Below the pieces are notes generated by a model, which was given only the letters and a program-made list of their open reading frames with translations, searched no databases and was not told where the DNA came from. A DNA stretch of 64,000 bases from Streptomyces sp. F001 (GTDB taxonomy: Bacteria > Actinomycetota > Actinomycetes > Streptomycetales > Streptomycetaceae): contig NZ_QZWF01000009.1 in the NCBI RefSeq assembly GCF_004187715.1, forward strand, positions 124,001 to 188,000, in the 5' to 3' direction. Of the stretch, positions 32,952 to 41,306 are shown piece by piece. A program made the translations under genes and the position numbers. The stretch's first letter is position 1. Each line of letters begins with the position of its first letter.

Positions 32952-35846
32952 TCAGCTGCAGCCGCTGGTCGAGCCGCAGCCCTCGCAGATGTAGCAGGAG
33001 CCGGCCCGCTGCATCTTCGTACCGCAGGAGAAGCACAGCGGGGCGTCGGCCTGAATGCCCAGCTGCATCTCCACCAGTTCGGCGCTTGTGTGGGCCTGCT
33101 TCGGAGCCGGCTTGGCCGCCTCGATGTCGGCCTTCGGCGTGACGACGGCTTTGAGCTCCTGGGCGCGCGGCGCCGACTGGGCCAGGCCCTCTACGTCGAC
33201 GTCCTCCTCCAGCGGCTCGTACGAACCGGTCTCCAGGTGGCGCTGGCGCTCCTCGGCGGAGTGGATGCCGAGCGCGGAACGCGTCTCGAAGGGCAGGAAG
33301 TCGAGCGCCAGGCGGCGGAAGATGTAGTCGACGATCGACTGGGCCATCCGCACGTCCGGGTCGTCCGTCATACCAGCCGGCTCGAAGCGCATGTTCGTGA
33401 ACTTCGAGACGTAGGTCTCCAGCGGCACGCCGTACTGCAGGCCCACCGAGACGGCAATGGAGAAGGCGTCCATCATGCCTGCGAGGGTCGATCCCTGCTT
33501 GGACATCTTCAGGAAGACCTCGCCGAGACCGTCGTCCGGGTAGGAGTTGGCGGTCATGTAGCCCTCGGCGCCGCCGACCGTGAAGGACGTGGTGATACCA
33601 GGGCGACCCTTGGGGAGGCGCTTGCGGACCGGGCGGTACTCGACGACCTTCTCGACCGTCTCACGGATCGTGGCCTCGGCCTTCTCCGTGATCTCGGCCT
33701 TCTCCTTCTCCTTGGTCTTGGCGGAGAGCGGCTGGCCGACCTTGCAGTTGTCGCGGTAGATCGCCAGGGCCTTGATGCCCATCTTCCAGGCCTCGAAGTA
33801 GATCTCCTCGACCTCCTCGACGGTCGCCGACTCCGGCATGTTGACCGTCTTGGACAGGGCTCCGGAGATCCACGGCTGGATCGCGGCCATCATGCGGACG
33901 TGGCCCATCGGGGAAATGGCCCGCTCGCCCATGGCGCAGTCGAACACCTCGTAGTGCTCGGGCTTGAGGCCGGGGGCGTCGATCACGTTGCCGTGCTCGG
34001 CGATGTGGGCGACGATCGCCTCGATCTGCTCCTCCTGGTAGCCCAGGCGGCGCAGGGCCTGCGGGACGGTGCCGTTGACGATCTGCATCGAGCCGCCGCC
34101 GACCAGCTTCTTGAACTTGACCAGGGCGAGGTCGGGCTCGAGGCCGGTGGTGTCGCAGGACATCGCCAGGCCGATGGTGCCGGTCGGAGCGATCACGGAC
34201 GCCTGGGCGTTTCGGAAACCGTTCTTCTCACCGAGGCGCAGCACGTCCTGCCAGGCCTCCGTGGCGGCGGCCCAGACCGGCGTATCCAGGTCGTCCATGC
34301 GGACGGCCTCGGCGTTGGCGTCGGCGTGCTGCTTCATGACGCGGTTGTGGGCGGACGCGTTGCGGGCGTAGCCGTCGTACGGGCCGACGACCGCGGCGAG
34401 CTCGGCGGAGCGACGGTAGGCCGTACCGGTCATGAGGGACGTGACGGCACCGGCCAGGGCGCGGCCGCCGTCGGAGTCGTAGGCGTGGCCGGTCGCCATC
34501 AGCATGGCGCCGAGGTTGGCGTAGCCGATGCCGAGCTGGCGGAACGCGCGCGTGTTCTCGCCGATCTTCCGGGTCGGGAAGTCCGCGAAGCAGATGGAGA
34601 TGTCCATCGCCGTGATGACGAGCTCGACAACCTTGGCGAAGCGCTCGACCTCGAAGGACTGGTTGCCCTTGTCGTCGTCCTTGAGGAACTTCATCAGGTT
34701 CAGCGAGGCGAGGTTGCAGGACGTGTTGTCCAGGTGCATGTACTCGCTGCAGGGGTTCGAGCCGTTGATACGGCCGGACTCCGGGCAGGTGTGCCAGTGG
34801 TTGATGGTGTCGTCGTACTGGATGCCCGGGTCGGCACAGGCCCAGGCGGCTTCGGCCATCTTGCGGAACAGGGACTTGGCGTCGACCTCCTCGATGACCT
34901 CGCCGGTCATCCGCGCGCGGAGGCCGAACTTGCCACCCTGCTCGACCGCCTTCATGAACTCGTCGTTCACTCGGACCGAGTTGTTGGCGTTCTGGTACTG
35001 GACGGACGTGATGTCGTCGCCACCGAGGTCCATGTCGAAGCCCGCGTCGCGCAGGGCGCGGATCTTCTCCTCTTCCTTGACCTTGGTCTCGATGAAGTCC
35101 TCGATGTCGGGGTGGTCGACGTCAAGGATGACCATCTTGGCGGCCCGGCGGGTGGCGCCACCGGACTTGATCGTTCCTGCAGAGGCGTCGGCACCGCGCA
35201 TGAAGGAGACCGGGCCGGAGGCGTTGCCGCCAGAGGAGAGCAGTTCCTTGGAGGAGCGGATGCGGGAGAGGTTCAGGCCGGCACCGGAGCCGCCCTTGAA
35301 GATCATGCCCTCTTCCTTGTACCAGTCGAGGATCGACTCCATGGAGTCATCGACGGACAGGATGAAGCAGGCCGAGACCTGCTGCGGCTGGGGCGTGCCG
35401 ACGTTGAACCACACGGGGCTGTTGAAGCTGAAGATCTGGTGCAGGAGCGCGTACGCCAGCTCGTGCTCGAAGATCTCGGCGTCGGCGGGCGAGGCGAAGT
35501 ACTTGTAGTCCTCGCCGGCCTTCCGGTACGTCTTCACGATGCGGTCGATCAGCTGCTTGAGGCTGGTCTCGCGCTGCGGGGTGCCGACGGCACCGCGGAA
35601 GTACTTGCTGGTGACGATGTTGACCGCGTTCACCGACCAGAAGTCGGGGAACTCGACGCCACGCTGCTCGAAGTTGACCGAGCCGTCGCGCCAGTTGGTC
35701 ATGACGACGTCACGGCGCTCCCAGGCCACCTCGTCGTACGGGTGTACGCCGGGGGTGGTGTGGATGCGCTCGATACGCAGTCCCTTGGTCGCCTTGGTGC
35801 CCTTGGCGCGGGAACTCCGTGCCGGACCGCTCGCCGTCTCTGTCAT
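32952..35846 (-). CDS. nrdJ: Class II (adenosylcobalamin) ribonucleotide reductase
   Basis: Reduces ribonucleotides to deoxyribonucleotides without oxygen, using coenzyme B12. The 964 residues show the N-terminal RNR region (FNSPVWFNVGTPQPQQVSAC), the core with GGSGAGLNLSRIRS and NPCSEYMHLDNTSCNLASLN (which holds active-site Cys and Glu), and SVIAPTGTIGLAMSCDTTGL. The C-terminus carries CFSCGTKM and CYICEGCGSTSGCS, the cysteine-rich tail that likely re-reduces the active site. It starts at 35846 after GGGAGG. The gene follows nrdR by 161 bp, as in the Streptomyces nrdRJ operon. Confidence 0.97.
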   Translation of the reverse strand: MTETASGPARSSRAKGTKATKGLRIERIHTTPGVHPYDEVAWERRDVVMTNWRDGSVNFEQRGVEFPDFWSVNAVNIVTSKYFRGAVGTPQRETSLKQLIDRIVKTYRKAGEDYKYFASPADAEIFEHELAYALLHQIFSFNSPVWFNVGTPQPQQVSACFILSVDDSMESILDWYKEEGMIFKGGSGAGLNLSRIRSSKELLSSGGNASGPVSFMRGADASAGTIKSGGATRRAAKMVILDVDHPDIEDFIETKVKEEEKIRALRDAGFDMDLGGDDITSVQYQNANNSVRVNDEFMKAVEQGGKFGLRARMTGEVIEEVDAKSLFRKMAEAAWACADPGIQYDDTINHWHTCPESGRINGSNPCSEYMHLDNTSCNLASLNLMKFLKDDDKGNQSFEVERFAKVVELVITAMDISICFADFPTRKIGENTRAFRQLGIGYANLGAMLMATGHAYDSDGGRALAGAVTSLMTGTAYRRSAELAAVVGPYDGYARNASAHNRVMKQHADANAEAVRMDDLDTPVWAAATEAWQDVLRLGEKNGFRNAQASVIAPTGTIGLAMSCDTTGLEPDLALVKFKKLVGGGSMQIVNGTVPQALRRLGYQEEQIEAIVAHIAEHGNVIDAPGLKPEHYEVFDCAMGERAISPMGHVRMMAAIQPWISGALSKTVNMPESATVEEVEEIYFEAWKMGIKALAIYRDNCKVGQPLSAKTKEKEKAEITEKAEATIRETVEKVVEYRPVRKRLPKGRPGITTSFTVGGAEGYMTANSYPDDGLGEVFLKMSKQGSTLAGMMDAFSIAVSVGLQYGVPLETYVSKFTNMRFEPAGMTDDPDVRMAQSIVDYIFRRLALDFLPFETRSALGIHSAEERQRHLETGSYEPLEEDVDVEGLAQSAPRAQELKAVVTPKADIEAAKPAPKQAHTSAELVEMQLGIQADAPLCFSCGTKMQRAGSCYICEGCGSTSGCS

Positions 35847-36007
35847 GCCGCCTCCCTGTACGGGCTAAAACGCCCTGAAGTGCCACGATGTTCCCGTGGC
35901 ACGGTGTTCTGTCTTGTGTTGCGGGTCCTCGCGCTGCCGCCCGCAACAGGCCTTCATCGCCGCCGACCGGCCGGATCCGGAGCCATGTCCGGGACCGGCC
36001 CCGTCGA

Positions 36008-36559
36008 TCAGTCGGCGGCGGCTGCGGGCTCGGGGACCTGAGCAGTCCCCCCGGGCCCGCGATCGTCTTCCTGGCTCCCCTGGCCGCCGTCTTCGTCGTC
36101 CGCGGCGGGGTGTTCCGGCTTTTCCCTGAGTTCCGCGATCGCCGCCTCGAAGTCCTCCAGCGACTCGAACGCCCGGTAGACAGACGCGAATCGCAGGTAG
36201 GCGACAAGGTCGAGCTCCTGCAGTGGGCCGAGTATGGCCAACCCCACGTCATGGGTGGTCAGCTCGGCGCTCCCGGTGGCACGCACCGCCTCCTCGACCC
36301 GCTGGCCAAGCTGGGCGAGTGCGTCCTCGGTGACAGGCCGTCCCTGGCATGCCTTGCGCACGCCATTGATGACCTTGGTACGACTGAAAGGCTCGGTGAC
36401 TCCGGACCGCTTGACCACCATGAGCGAGCACGTCTCCACGGTCGTGAAACGACGGGAGCAGTCAGGGCACTGGCGGCGCCGGCGGATCGACGTGCCGTCG
36501 TCGGTCGTACGACTGTCGACGACACGGCTGTCGGGGTGCCTGCAGAAGGGGCAGTGCAT
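36008..36559 (-). CDS. nrdR: Transcriptional repressor NrdR
   Basis: Represses ribonucleotide reductase genes when dATP/ATP signals plenty. The 183 residues begin with a zinc ribbon (MHCPFCRHPDSRVVDSR and QCPDCSRRF; Cys3, Cys6, Cys31, Cys34), followed by an ATP-cone at about 46-136 (VVKRSGVTEPFSRTKVINGV, VAYLRFASVYRAFESLEDF). The C-terminal 40 residues are acidic low complexity. Two NrdR boxes stand upstream, so the operon should be autoregulated. Confidence 0.96.
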   Translation of the reverse strand: MHCPFCRHPDSRVVDSRTTDDGTSIRRRRQCPDCSRRFTTVETCSLMVVKRSGVTEPFSRTKVINGVRKACQGRPVTEDALAQLGQRVEEAVRATGSAELTTHDVGLAILGPLQELDLVAYLRFASVYRAFESLEDFEAAIAELREKPEHPAADDEDGGQGSQEDDRGPGGTAQVPEPAAAAD

Positions 36560-36667
36560 GAACTCCCAACCCTCCTCACAGCAGACTCAATAGCCTCAAT
36601 AGGCCCTCGGGCCCCTCGAAGCGATCACAAGCATAGGCGATCGACAGAGGCTCGAAGACCGGGGGGA

Positions 36668-36712
36668 CCACAACTTCTGGGCCACTGCTGCTATCCAACC
36701 ACTAGATGTGGG
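36668..36712 (-). promoter_or_regulatory. Pair of NrdR boxes upstream of nrdR
   Basis: CCACAACTTCTGGG (36668-36681) and CCACTAGATGTGGG (36699-36712) match each other at 10 of 14 positions and are 31 bp apart. That is the spacing of known paired NrdR boxes, about three DNA turns. The second is a near palindrome. The remainder of the 553-bp gap to lexA holds no gene I can support. Confidence 0.7.
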
Positions 36713-37038
36713 GATTGGCTCTTACATCGACCCCTGTCGCGCGTGTCGTCATCACGCGCCACGCGCGCGTGCGCCACGCCGGACGCAGAGCCGCGCAGAC
36801 GTATCGCGGCAGCCCGTGGGGAGATACGGTGGGCGCCACAGGGAGAAGCCGTGGGACTCCCGCGCAGACGGGGGCCGGTACCCGGTTGACGGGGCACTGA
36901 ATGGCAGACTGGACCACACCCCACGAGGGCACCACCCGGCGGTGAAGAGTACAACAATGGATGCTTTTGTCCGCAGGGCACCGCGTTAGCCATACACCCA
37001 GGCATCTGATCGCGTCCGGCGATTCGCATTTTTTCACT

Positions 37039-37052
37039 CGAACGTGTGTTTG
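37039..37052 (+). promoter_or_regulatory. SOS box of lexA
   Basis: CGAACGTGTGTTTG departs by one base from the Gram-positive/actinobacterial SOS box CGAAC-N4-GTTCG core, with a T in place of C in the right arm. It lies about 60 bp before the lexA start, where autoregulation is expected. Confidence 0.72.
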
Positions 37053-37112
37053 GCGCAACCTTTCGAAAGCAACTACCGTTGTGCTGCAGGGAGACCATCG
37101 AGAGGGGCCGAC

Positions 37113-37892
37113 GTGACCACCACCGCAGACAGTGCCACCATCACTGCCCAGGACCGCTCCCAGGGCCGACTCGAGCCGGTGCATGCGATGAACGAAGCCA
37201 CGAATCCCGAGGGGCCCAAGCGCTCCCTGCCGGGCCGACCTCCAGGCATCCGGGCGGACAGCTCGGGGCTCACTGACCGGCAGCGTCGGGTGATCGAGGT
37301 CATCAGGGACTCCGTGCAGCGGCGCGGCTACCCGCCGTCGATGCGGGAGATCGGCCAGGCGGTCGGCCTGTCCAGCACGTCCTCCGTCGCACACCAACTG
37401 ATGGCACTGGAGCGCAAGGGCTTCCTGCGCCGCGACCCGCACCGCCCGCGCGCGTACGAGGTCCGCGGCTCAGACCAGGCCGCCTCCGTGCAGCCCACCG
37501 ACACCGCGGGCAAGCCCGCCGCGTCATACGTCCCGCTGGTCGGCCGCATCGCCGCCGGTGGGCCGATTCTCGCCGAGGAATCGGTCGAGGATGTTTTTCC
37601 CCTTCCTCGGCAGCTCGTCGGCGACGGCGAACTGTTCGTTCTTAAAGTTGTCGGTGACTCCATGATCGAGGCCGCGATCTGCGACGGCGACTGGGTCACG
37701 GTGCGCCGCCAGCCGGTCGCCGAGAACGGTGACATCGTGGCCGCGATGCTCGACGGCGAGGCCACCGTCAAGCGCTTCAAGCGCGAGGACGGCCACGTCT
37801 GGCTCCTCCCGCACAACTCCGCGTACGAGCCGATCCCCGGCGACGACGCGACCATTCTGGGCAAGGTGGTCGCGGTGCTGCGGCGGGTGTGA
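37113..37892 (+). CDS. lexA: SOS repressor LexA
   Basis: Represses DNA-damage genes and self-cleaves with RecA. The 259 residues hold an N-terminal extension typical of Streptomyces, a winged HTH at about 53-118 (LTDRQRRVIEVIRDSVQRRG, SSTSSVAHQLMALERKGFL), the cleavage site Ala148-Gly149 in VGRIAAGGPI, and catalytic Ser183 (VVGDSMIEA) and Lys220 (GEATVKRF). The GTG at 37113 follows AGAGGGG. It converges on dinG across a long terminator. Confidence 0.96.
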   Translation: MTTTADSATITAQDRSQGRLEPVHAMNEATNPEGPKRSLPGRPPGIRADSSGLTDRQRRVIEVIRDSVQRRGYPPSMREIGQAVGLSSTSSVAHQLMALERKGFLRRDPHRPRAYEVRGSDQAASVQPTDTAGKPAASYVPLVGRIAAGGPILAEESVEDVFPLPRQLVGDGELFVLKVVGDSMIEAAICDGDWVTVRRQPVAENGDIVAAMLDGEATVKRFKREDGHVWLLPHNSAYEPIPGDDATILGKVVAVLRRV

Positions 37893-38026
37893 CGCCGGCC
37901 AAGGGCGGCCATGTCACGACCGCCCTCCCCTGACCGGGCCCCGGGACCCCTGCGCCGGTTCCGGGGTCCTGTGCTGTGCGGGCCCAGTCGCCGGATGGAC
38001 TTGGCTGGCGGGTCGGATGAATTTGG

Positions 38027-38078
38027 GATGGCGGGTTGGTCGGCCTCCTCGCGCGAGGAGGCCGACCAACCCGCCATC
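38027..38078. terminator. Terminator with perfect 26-bp arms
   Basis: The 52 bases are a perfect palindrome (left arm begins GATGGCGGGTTGGTCGG). It stands between convergent lexA and dinG, six bases before the dinG stop, and should stop transcription from both sides. Confidence 0.88.
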
Positions 38079-38083
38079 ACTCG

Positions 38084-40060
38084 TCACGTCACTTCCGCCT
38101 GCTTCGCCGCCGCGTCGATCGCGGCCAGCGACTTCCGGACCTGCTTATGGTCCGTCGTGTACCAGAAGTCGGGCAGTGACGCCTTCAGATAGCTCCCGTA
38201 GCGGGCCGTGGCCAAACGCTGGTCGAGCACGGCGACCACACCACGGTCTCCCGACGCTCGTACGAGGCGACCGGCGCCCTGGGCCATGAGCAGCGCCGCG
38301 TGTGTGGCCGCCACTGCCATGAAGCCGTTGCCGCCTGCGTCCTCCACCGCCTTCTGGCGGGCACTCATCAGCGGGTCGTCCGGCCGCGGGAACGGGATCT
38401 TGTCCATGACGACCAGCTGACAGCTGGAGCCGGGGACGTCCACGCCCTGCCAGAGCGACAGCGTGCCGAAAAGACACGTCTTCGGATCGGCCGCGAAGTT
38501 CTTGATCAGCTCGCCCAGGGTCTCCTCGCCCTGAAGGAGGATCGGGAACTCGGGGAGGCGGGAACGCAGTTCCTCGGCGGCCAGCTGAGCGGCCCTCATC
38601 GACGAGAACAGACCGAGGGTGCGCCCGCCGGCTGCCTGGATGAGCTCCGTCAGCTCATTGAGCATGTCCGCCCGGTCACCGTCTCGCGCGGGGCGGGAGA
38701 GGTGCTTGGCGACGTACAGGATGCCCTGTTTGGGATAGTCGAAGGGCGAACCGACGTCGACCCCCTTCCATTGTGGGAGGTCTTCGCCCTCGGTGCCCTC
38801 GGGGGCGAGTCCCAGGGAGGCGCCGACACCGTTGAAGTCGCCGCCCAGCTTCAGGGTCGCCGAGGTGAGGACGACGGAGCGGTCCGTGAAGAGCTTCTCG
38901 CGCAGCAGGCCCGAGACGGACATGGGGGCGACGCGCAGAGAGGCGCCGAAGCGGTCGTGGCGCTCGTACCAGACGACGTCCCACTCCGAGCCGTGCGTAA
39001 TGCGCTCCGCCACATCGTGCACCGTCTCCACCGCAGCCAGCGCCTGCTTGCGGACGGCGTCCTCGTCCTGCACGGACTTGTCGCGGGTCGCGCCGATGGC
39101 GGAAATGACCGTACGACAGGCGTCGCGCAGCGCCGTCAGCGCGTATCCGAGATCCTCCGGGATCTCTTCCAGGCGGCCGGGCAGGGCAAGCTCCATCAAC
39201 CGCTCGAAGCCTTCGGCGGCGGTCTGCAACTGGTCGGCGGCCTTCTCGTTGACGAGCTTCGCGGCGCGCCGCACCGCGCGGTTGACCTGGCCCGGGGTGA
39301 GGTCACCCGTGGCGGCGCCGGTGACCCGCGAGACCAGCTCGTGCGCCTCGTCCACGATCAGCACCTCGTGCTGCGGAAGGACCGGGGCGCCCTCGATGGC
39401 GTCGATGGCGAGCAGAGCGTGGTTGGTGACGACGACATCGGAGAGCTTGGCGCGCTCGCGGGCCATCTCGGCGAAGCACTCGGCGCCGTACGCGCACTTC
39501 GAGGCACCCAGACACTCCCGCGACGAGACAGACACCTGGGCCCAGGCGCGGTCGGAGACACCAGGTGTGAGGTCGTCACGGTCACCGGTCTCGGTCTCGT
39601 CGGACCAGTCGCGCAGCCTCAGCAGATCCTGACCCAGCTTGCTGGTGGGCGCTGCCGCCTCGAACTGGTCGAAGAGGCCCTCCTCCTCGTCCTGCGGGAC
39701 GCCCTCGTGAAGGCGGTGCAGGCAGAGGTAGTTCGACCTGCCCTTCAGCATCGCGAACTCCGGGCGGCGGCGCAGCAGCGGGTGCAGCGCCTCCACCGTG
39801 CGCGGCAGGTCCCGCTGCACCAGTTGGCGCTGCAGCGCGATGGTTGCGGTCGCCACCACCACCCGCTCCCCGTGCGCGAGCGCAGGCACGAGATAGCCCA
39901 GCGACTTGCCGGTACCGGTGCCGGCCTGGATCAGCAGATGGGAACCGTCGTCGATCGCCTCCGCGACGGCTTCGGCCATGGTCACCTGGCCGGGGCGCTC
40001 CGTCCCGCCGACGGCTGTGACGGCGGCATGCAGGAGTTCGGGGAGTGAGGGCTTCGTCAT
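38084..40060 (-). CDS. dinG: DinG/XPD-like ATP-dependent DNA helicase
   Basis: A 658-residue superfamily 2 helicase of the DinG/XPD group. Motif I is IQAGTGTGKSLGYLVPAL, motif II is VLIVDEAHELVSRV, and motif VI includes MAQGAGRLVRASGDRG. Four cysteines between motifs I and II (YLCLHR, RECLGASKCAYGAECF) fit the Fe-S cluster of this family. It should unwind damaged or R-loop DNA. No SOS box was seen upstream. The symbol follows the family; DinG-like and YoaA-like proteins are hard to separate. Confidence 0.9.
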   Translation of the reverse strand: MTKPSLPELLHAAVTAVGGTERPGQVTMAEAVAEAIDDGSHLLIQAGTGTGKSLGYLVPALAHGERVVVATATIALQRQLVQRDLPRTVEALHPLLRRRPEFAMLKGRSNYLCLHRLHEGVPQDEEEGLFDQFEAAAPTSKLGQDLLRLRDWSDETETGDRDDLTPGVSDRAWAQVSVSSRECLGASKCAYGAECFAEMARERAKLSDVVVTNHALLAIDAIEGAPVLPQHEVLIVDEAHELVSRVTGAATGDLTPGQVNRAVRRAAKLVNEKAADQLQTAAEGFERLMELALPGRLEEIPEDLGYALTALRDACRTVISAIGATRDKSVQDEDAVRKQALAAVETVHDVAERITHGSEWDVVWYERHDRFGASLRVAPMSVSGLLREKLFTDRSVVLTSATLKLGGDFNGVGASLGLAPEGTEGEDLPQWKGVDVGSPFDYPKQGILYVAKHLSRPARDGDRADMLNELTELIQAAGGRTLGLFSSMRAAQLAAEELRSRLPEFPILLQGEETLGELIKNFAADPKTCLFGTLSLWQGVDVPGSSCQLVVMDKIPFPRPDDPLMSARQKAVEDAGGNGFMAVAATHAALLMAQGAGRLVRASGDRGVVAVLDQRLATARYGSYLKASLPDFWYTTDHKQVRKSLAAIDAAAKQAEVT

Positions 40061-40148
40061 AGCTCGTTCACCCTACGGCCCGGGACTGACAAACGGGTGA
40101 TCGCGGCGGGGGTGACTGGTGGGGTCAATGGGTTGGGTTTCCGGGCTG

Positions 40149-40215
40149 GGATCGGTTCGGATCGATTCGGATCGGTTGGGTGCGGCTGGGTTCGGTTGGG
40201 GTTCGGTTGGGTGCG
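40149..40215. repeat. Decamer tandem repeat between dinG and the acyltransferase gene
   Basis: About six 10-bp units of the form GGATCGGTTC, GGATCGATTC, GGATCGGTTG, then GGTTCGGTTG follow each other upstream of dinG. The 319-bp gap at 40061-40379 holds no gene. One unit per helical turn would place the same face of DNA repeatedly; its function is unknown. Confidence 0.6.
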
Positions 40216-40379
40216 ACATCCAGGGCCGGCCGGTTGGACCCGAGGTCGCTTTGGGATCGGTGTGCGGGCCTCGGTTGGGAGACACGGGGACTTCCATCTG
40301 GGCTCGAACGAGTTCGGACCGAGTGGGAACCGAATCGCGGCGGGCGGTGTACCAAAAGTGATGACGCCATCGCACAGTG

Positions 40380-41197
40380 CTACAGCAGATCACGCAGAGA
40401 CCGGTCTCGAACCATGAGAGCGGCCCGTTTGGCAGGCAGGTCCACCTCGGCGGCGAACCGGAAACCGGCGCTGAGGAAGGCAGCCACGGAGGGAGTGTTG
40501 CGAATGTCGGGTTCCGCGACGACACGTGCGCAGGCGGGCCGTTTGACGAGAACGAGGTCGGCGACTGCTCTGAGCAGCATGCGGCCGATGCCCTGCCCAC
40601 GGTCGGCGACATCACCGATCAGGAGGTGGATACCGGTGTCATGAGGCCGGGCGGGGTAGTAACGGGCGAGCGAGTCGAGGTCCGCCCGGTAGATCTCCCA
40701 GTAGCTCATCGGCGTGCCGTCCAGCACACCGAGACATGGGACGCTGCGTCCGTCGCCGGCCAATTGGGAACGCATATGATCCTCGGTCACGTTCGGAGGC
40801 CCGGCCAGCTCCCAGAACGCGGCTACGGCGGGGTCGTTCATCCAGCGGCCGATGAGCGGCAGATCCCGTTCGACCCGCACGGGGACGAGCTGGAAAACAC
40901 CCGCGGGTGTGTCGGTGGGTCCCCAATCGCCCACGTGGTCGAGCAGATCGTCGCGGAGAGCAGTGGTGACTGCTGTGTGCCGTGCCATCCCTCGGGCATC
41001 GCCCCTGTCTGCGTCGGCCCTCTCGTTGGCGAGGAGCGAGATGAGCTCTGCAGGGAGGTTGAGGTCCAAAGTGTCCTCACCATCCGCGTCCGCAGGTTTG
41101 CCGGTGCTCGCGTCGGCGCCGGGGTCCCGGTCGGGGACGGGGACGGGGACGGGACGGGGACGGCACCAGCGTCGGCGCTCGCGTCGGTCGGAGGCAC
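40380..41197 (-). CDS. Siderophore N-acyltransferase (IucB/AlcB-like GNAT), frame broken near start
   Basis: The acyltransferase domain, in the frame open from 41069, reads FQLVPVRVERDLPLIGRWMN, YWEIYRADLDSLARYYPARP and IGDVADRGQGIGRMLLRAVA. This is the family that acylates N-hydroxy-diamines in NRPS-independent siderophore pathways. A strong AGAGGAG site precedes a GTG at 41197 that opens in another frame (VPPTDASADAGAVPVP). The two join if one C is added in a GTCCCC-type repeat at 41133-41161. Without it only a weak TTG at 41069 could start the domain. It is downstream of the siderophore synthetase gene. Confidence 0.75.
41133..41161. repeat. GGGGAC hexanucleotide repeat with one short unit
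   Basis: Four GGGGAC units and one five-base GGGAC (41151-41155) lie inside the start of the acyltransferase gene, coding Val-Pro repeats on the minus strand. The short unit is what breaks the frame. Confidence 0.85.
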
Positions 41198-41306
41198 GGG
41201 AGGCTCCTCTCAGGATGCGGGGCGTCTTCCTCGTGGATGAAGGGAGTGGCAGTGATCAGAGCTGACCGTGGTCGGGCACGGGCGCATCGGTGGCCAGGCA
41301 TGAATG

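Noticed and set aside
33090..36041. A 983-codon open frame on the plus strand
   Set aside because: It is antisense to nrdJ and nrdR. Long antisense frames are normal in high-GC DNA, and its product has no recognisable domain.
38300..40048. A 582-codon plus-strand frame
   Set aside because: Antisense to dinG, with low-complexity Arg/Gly/Leu composition and no motif.
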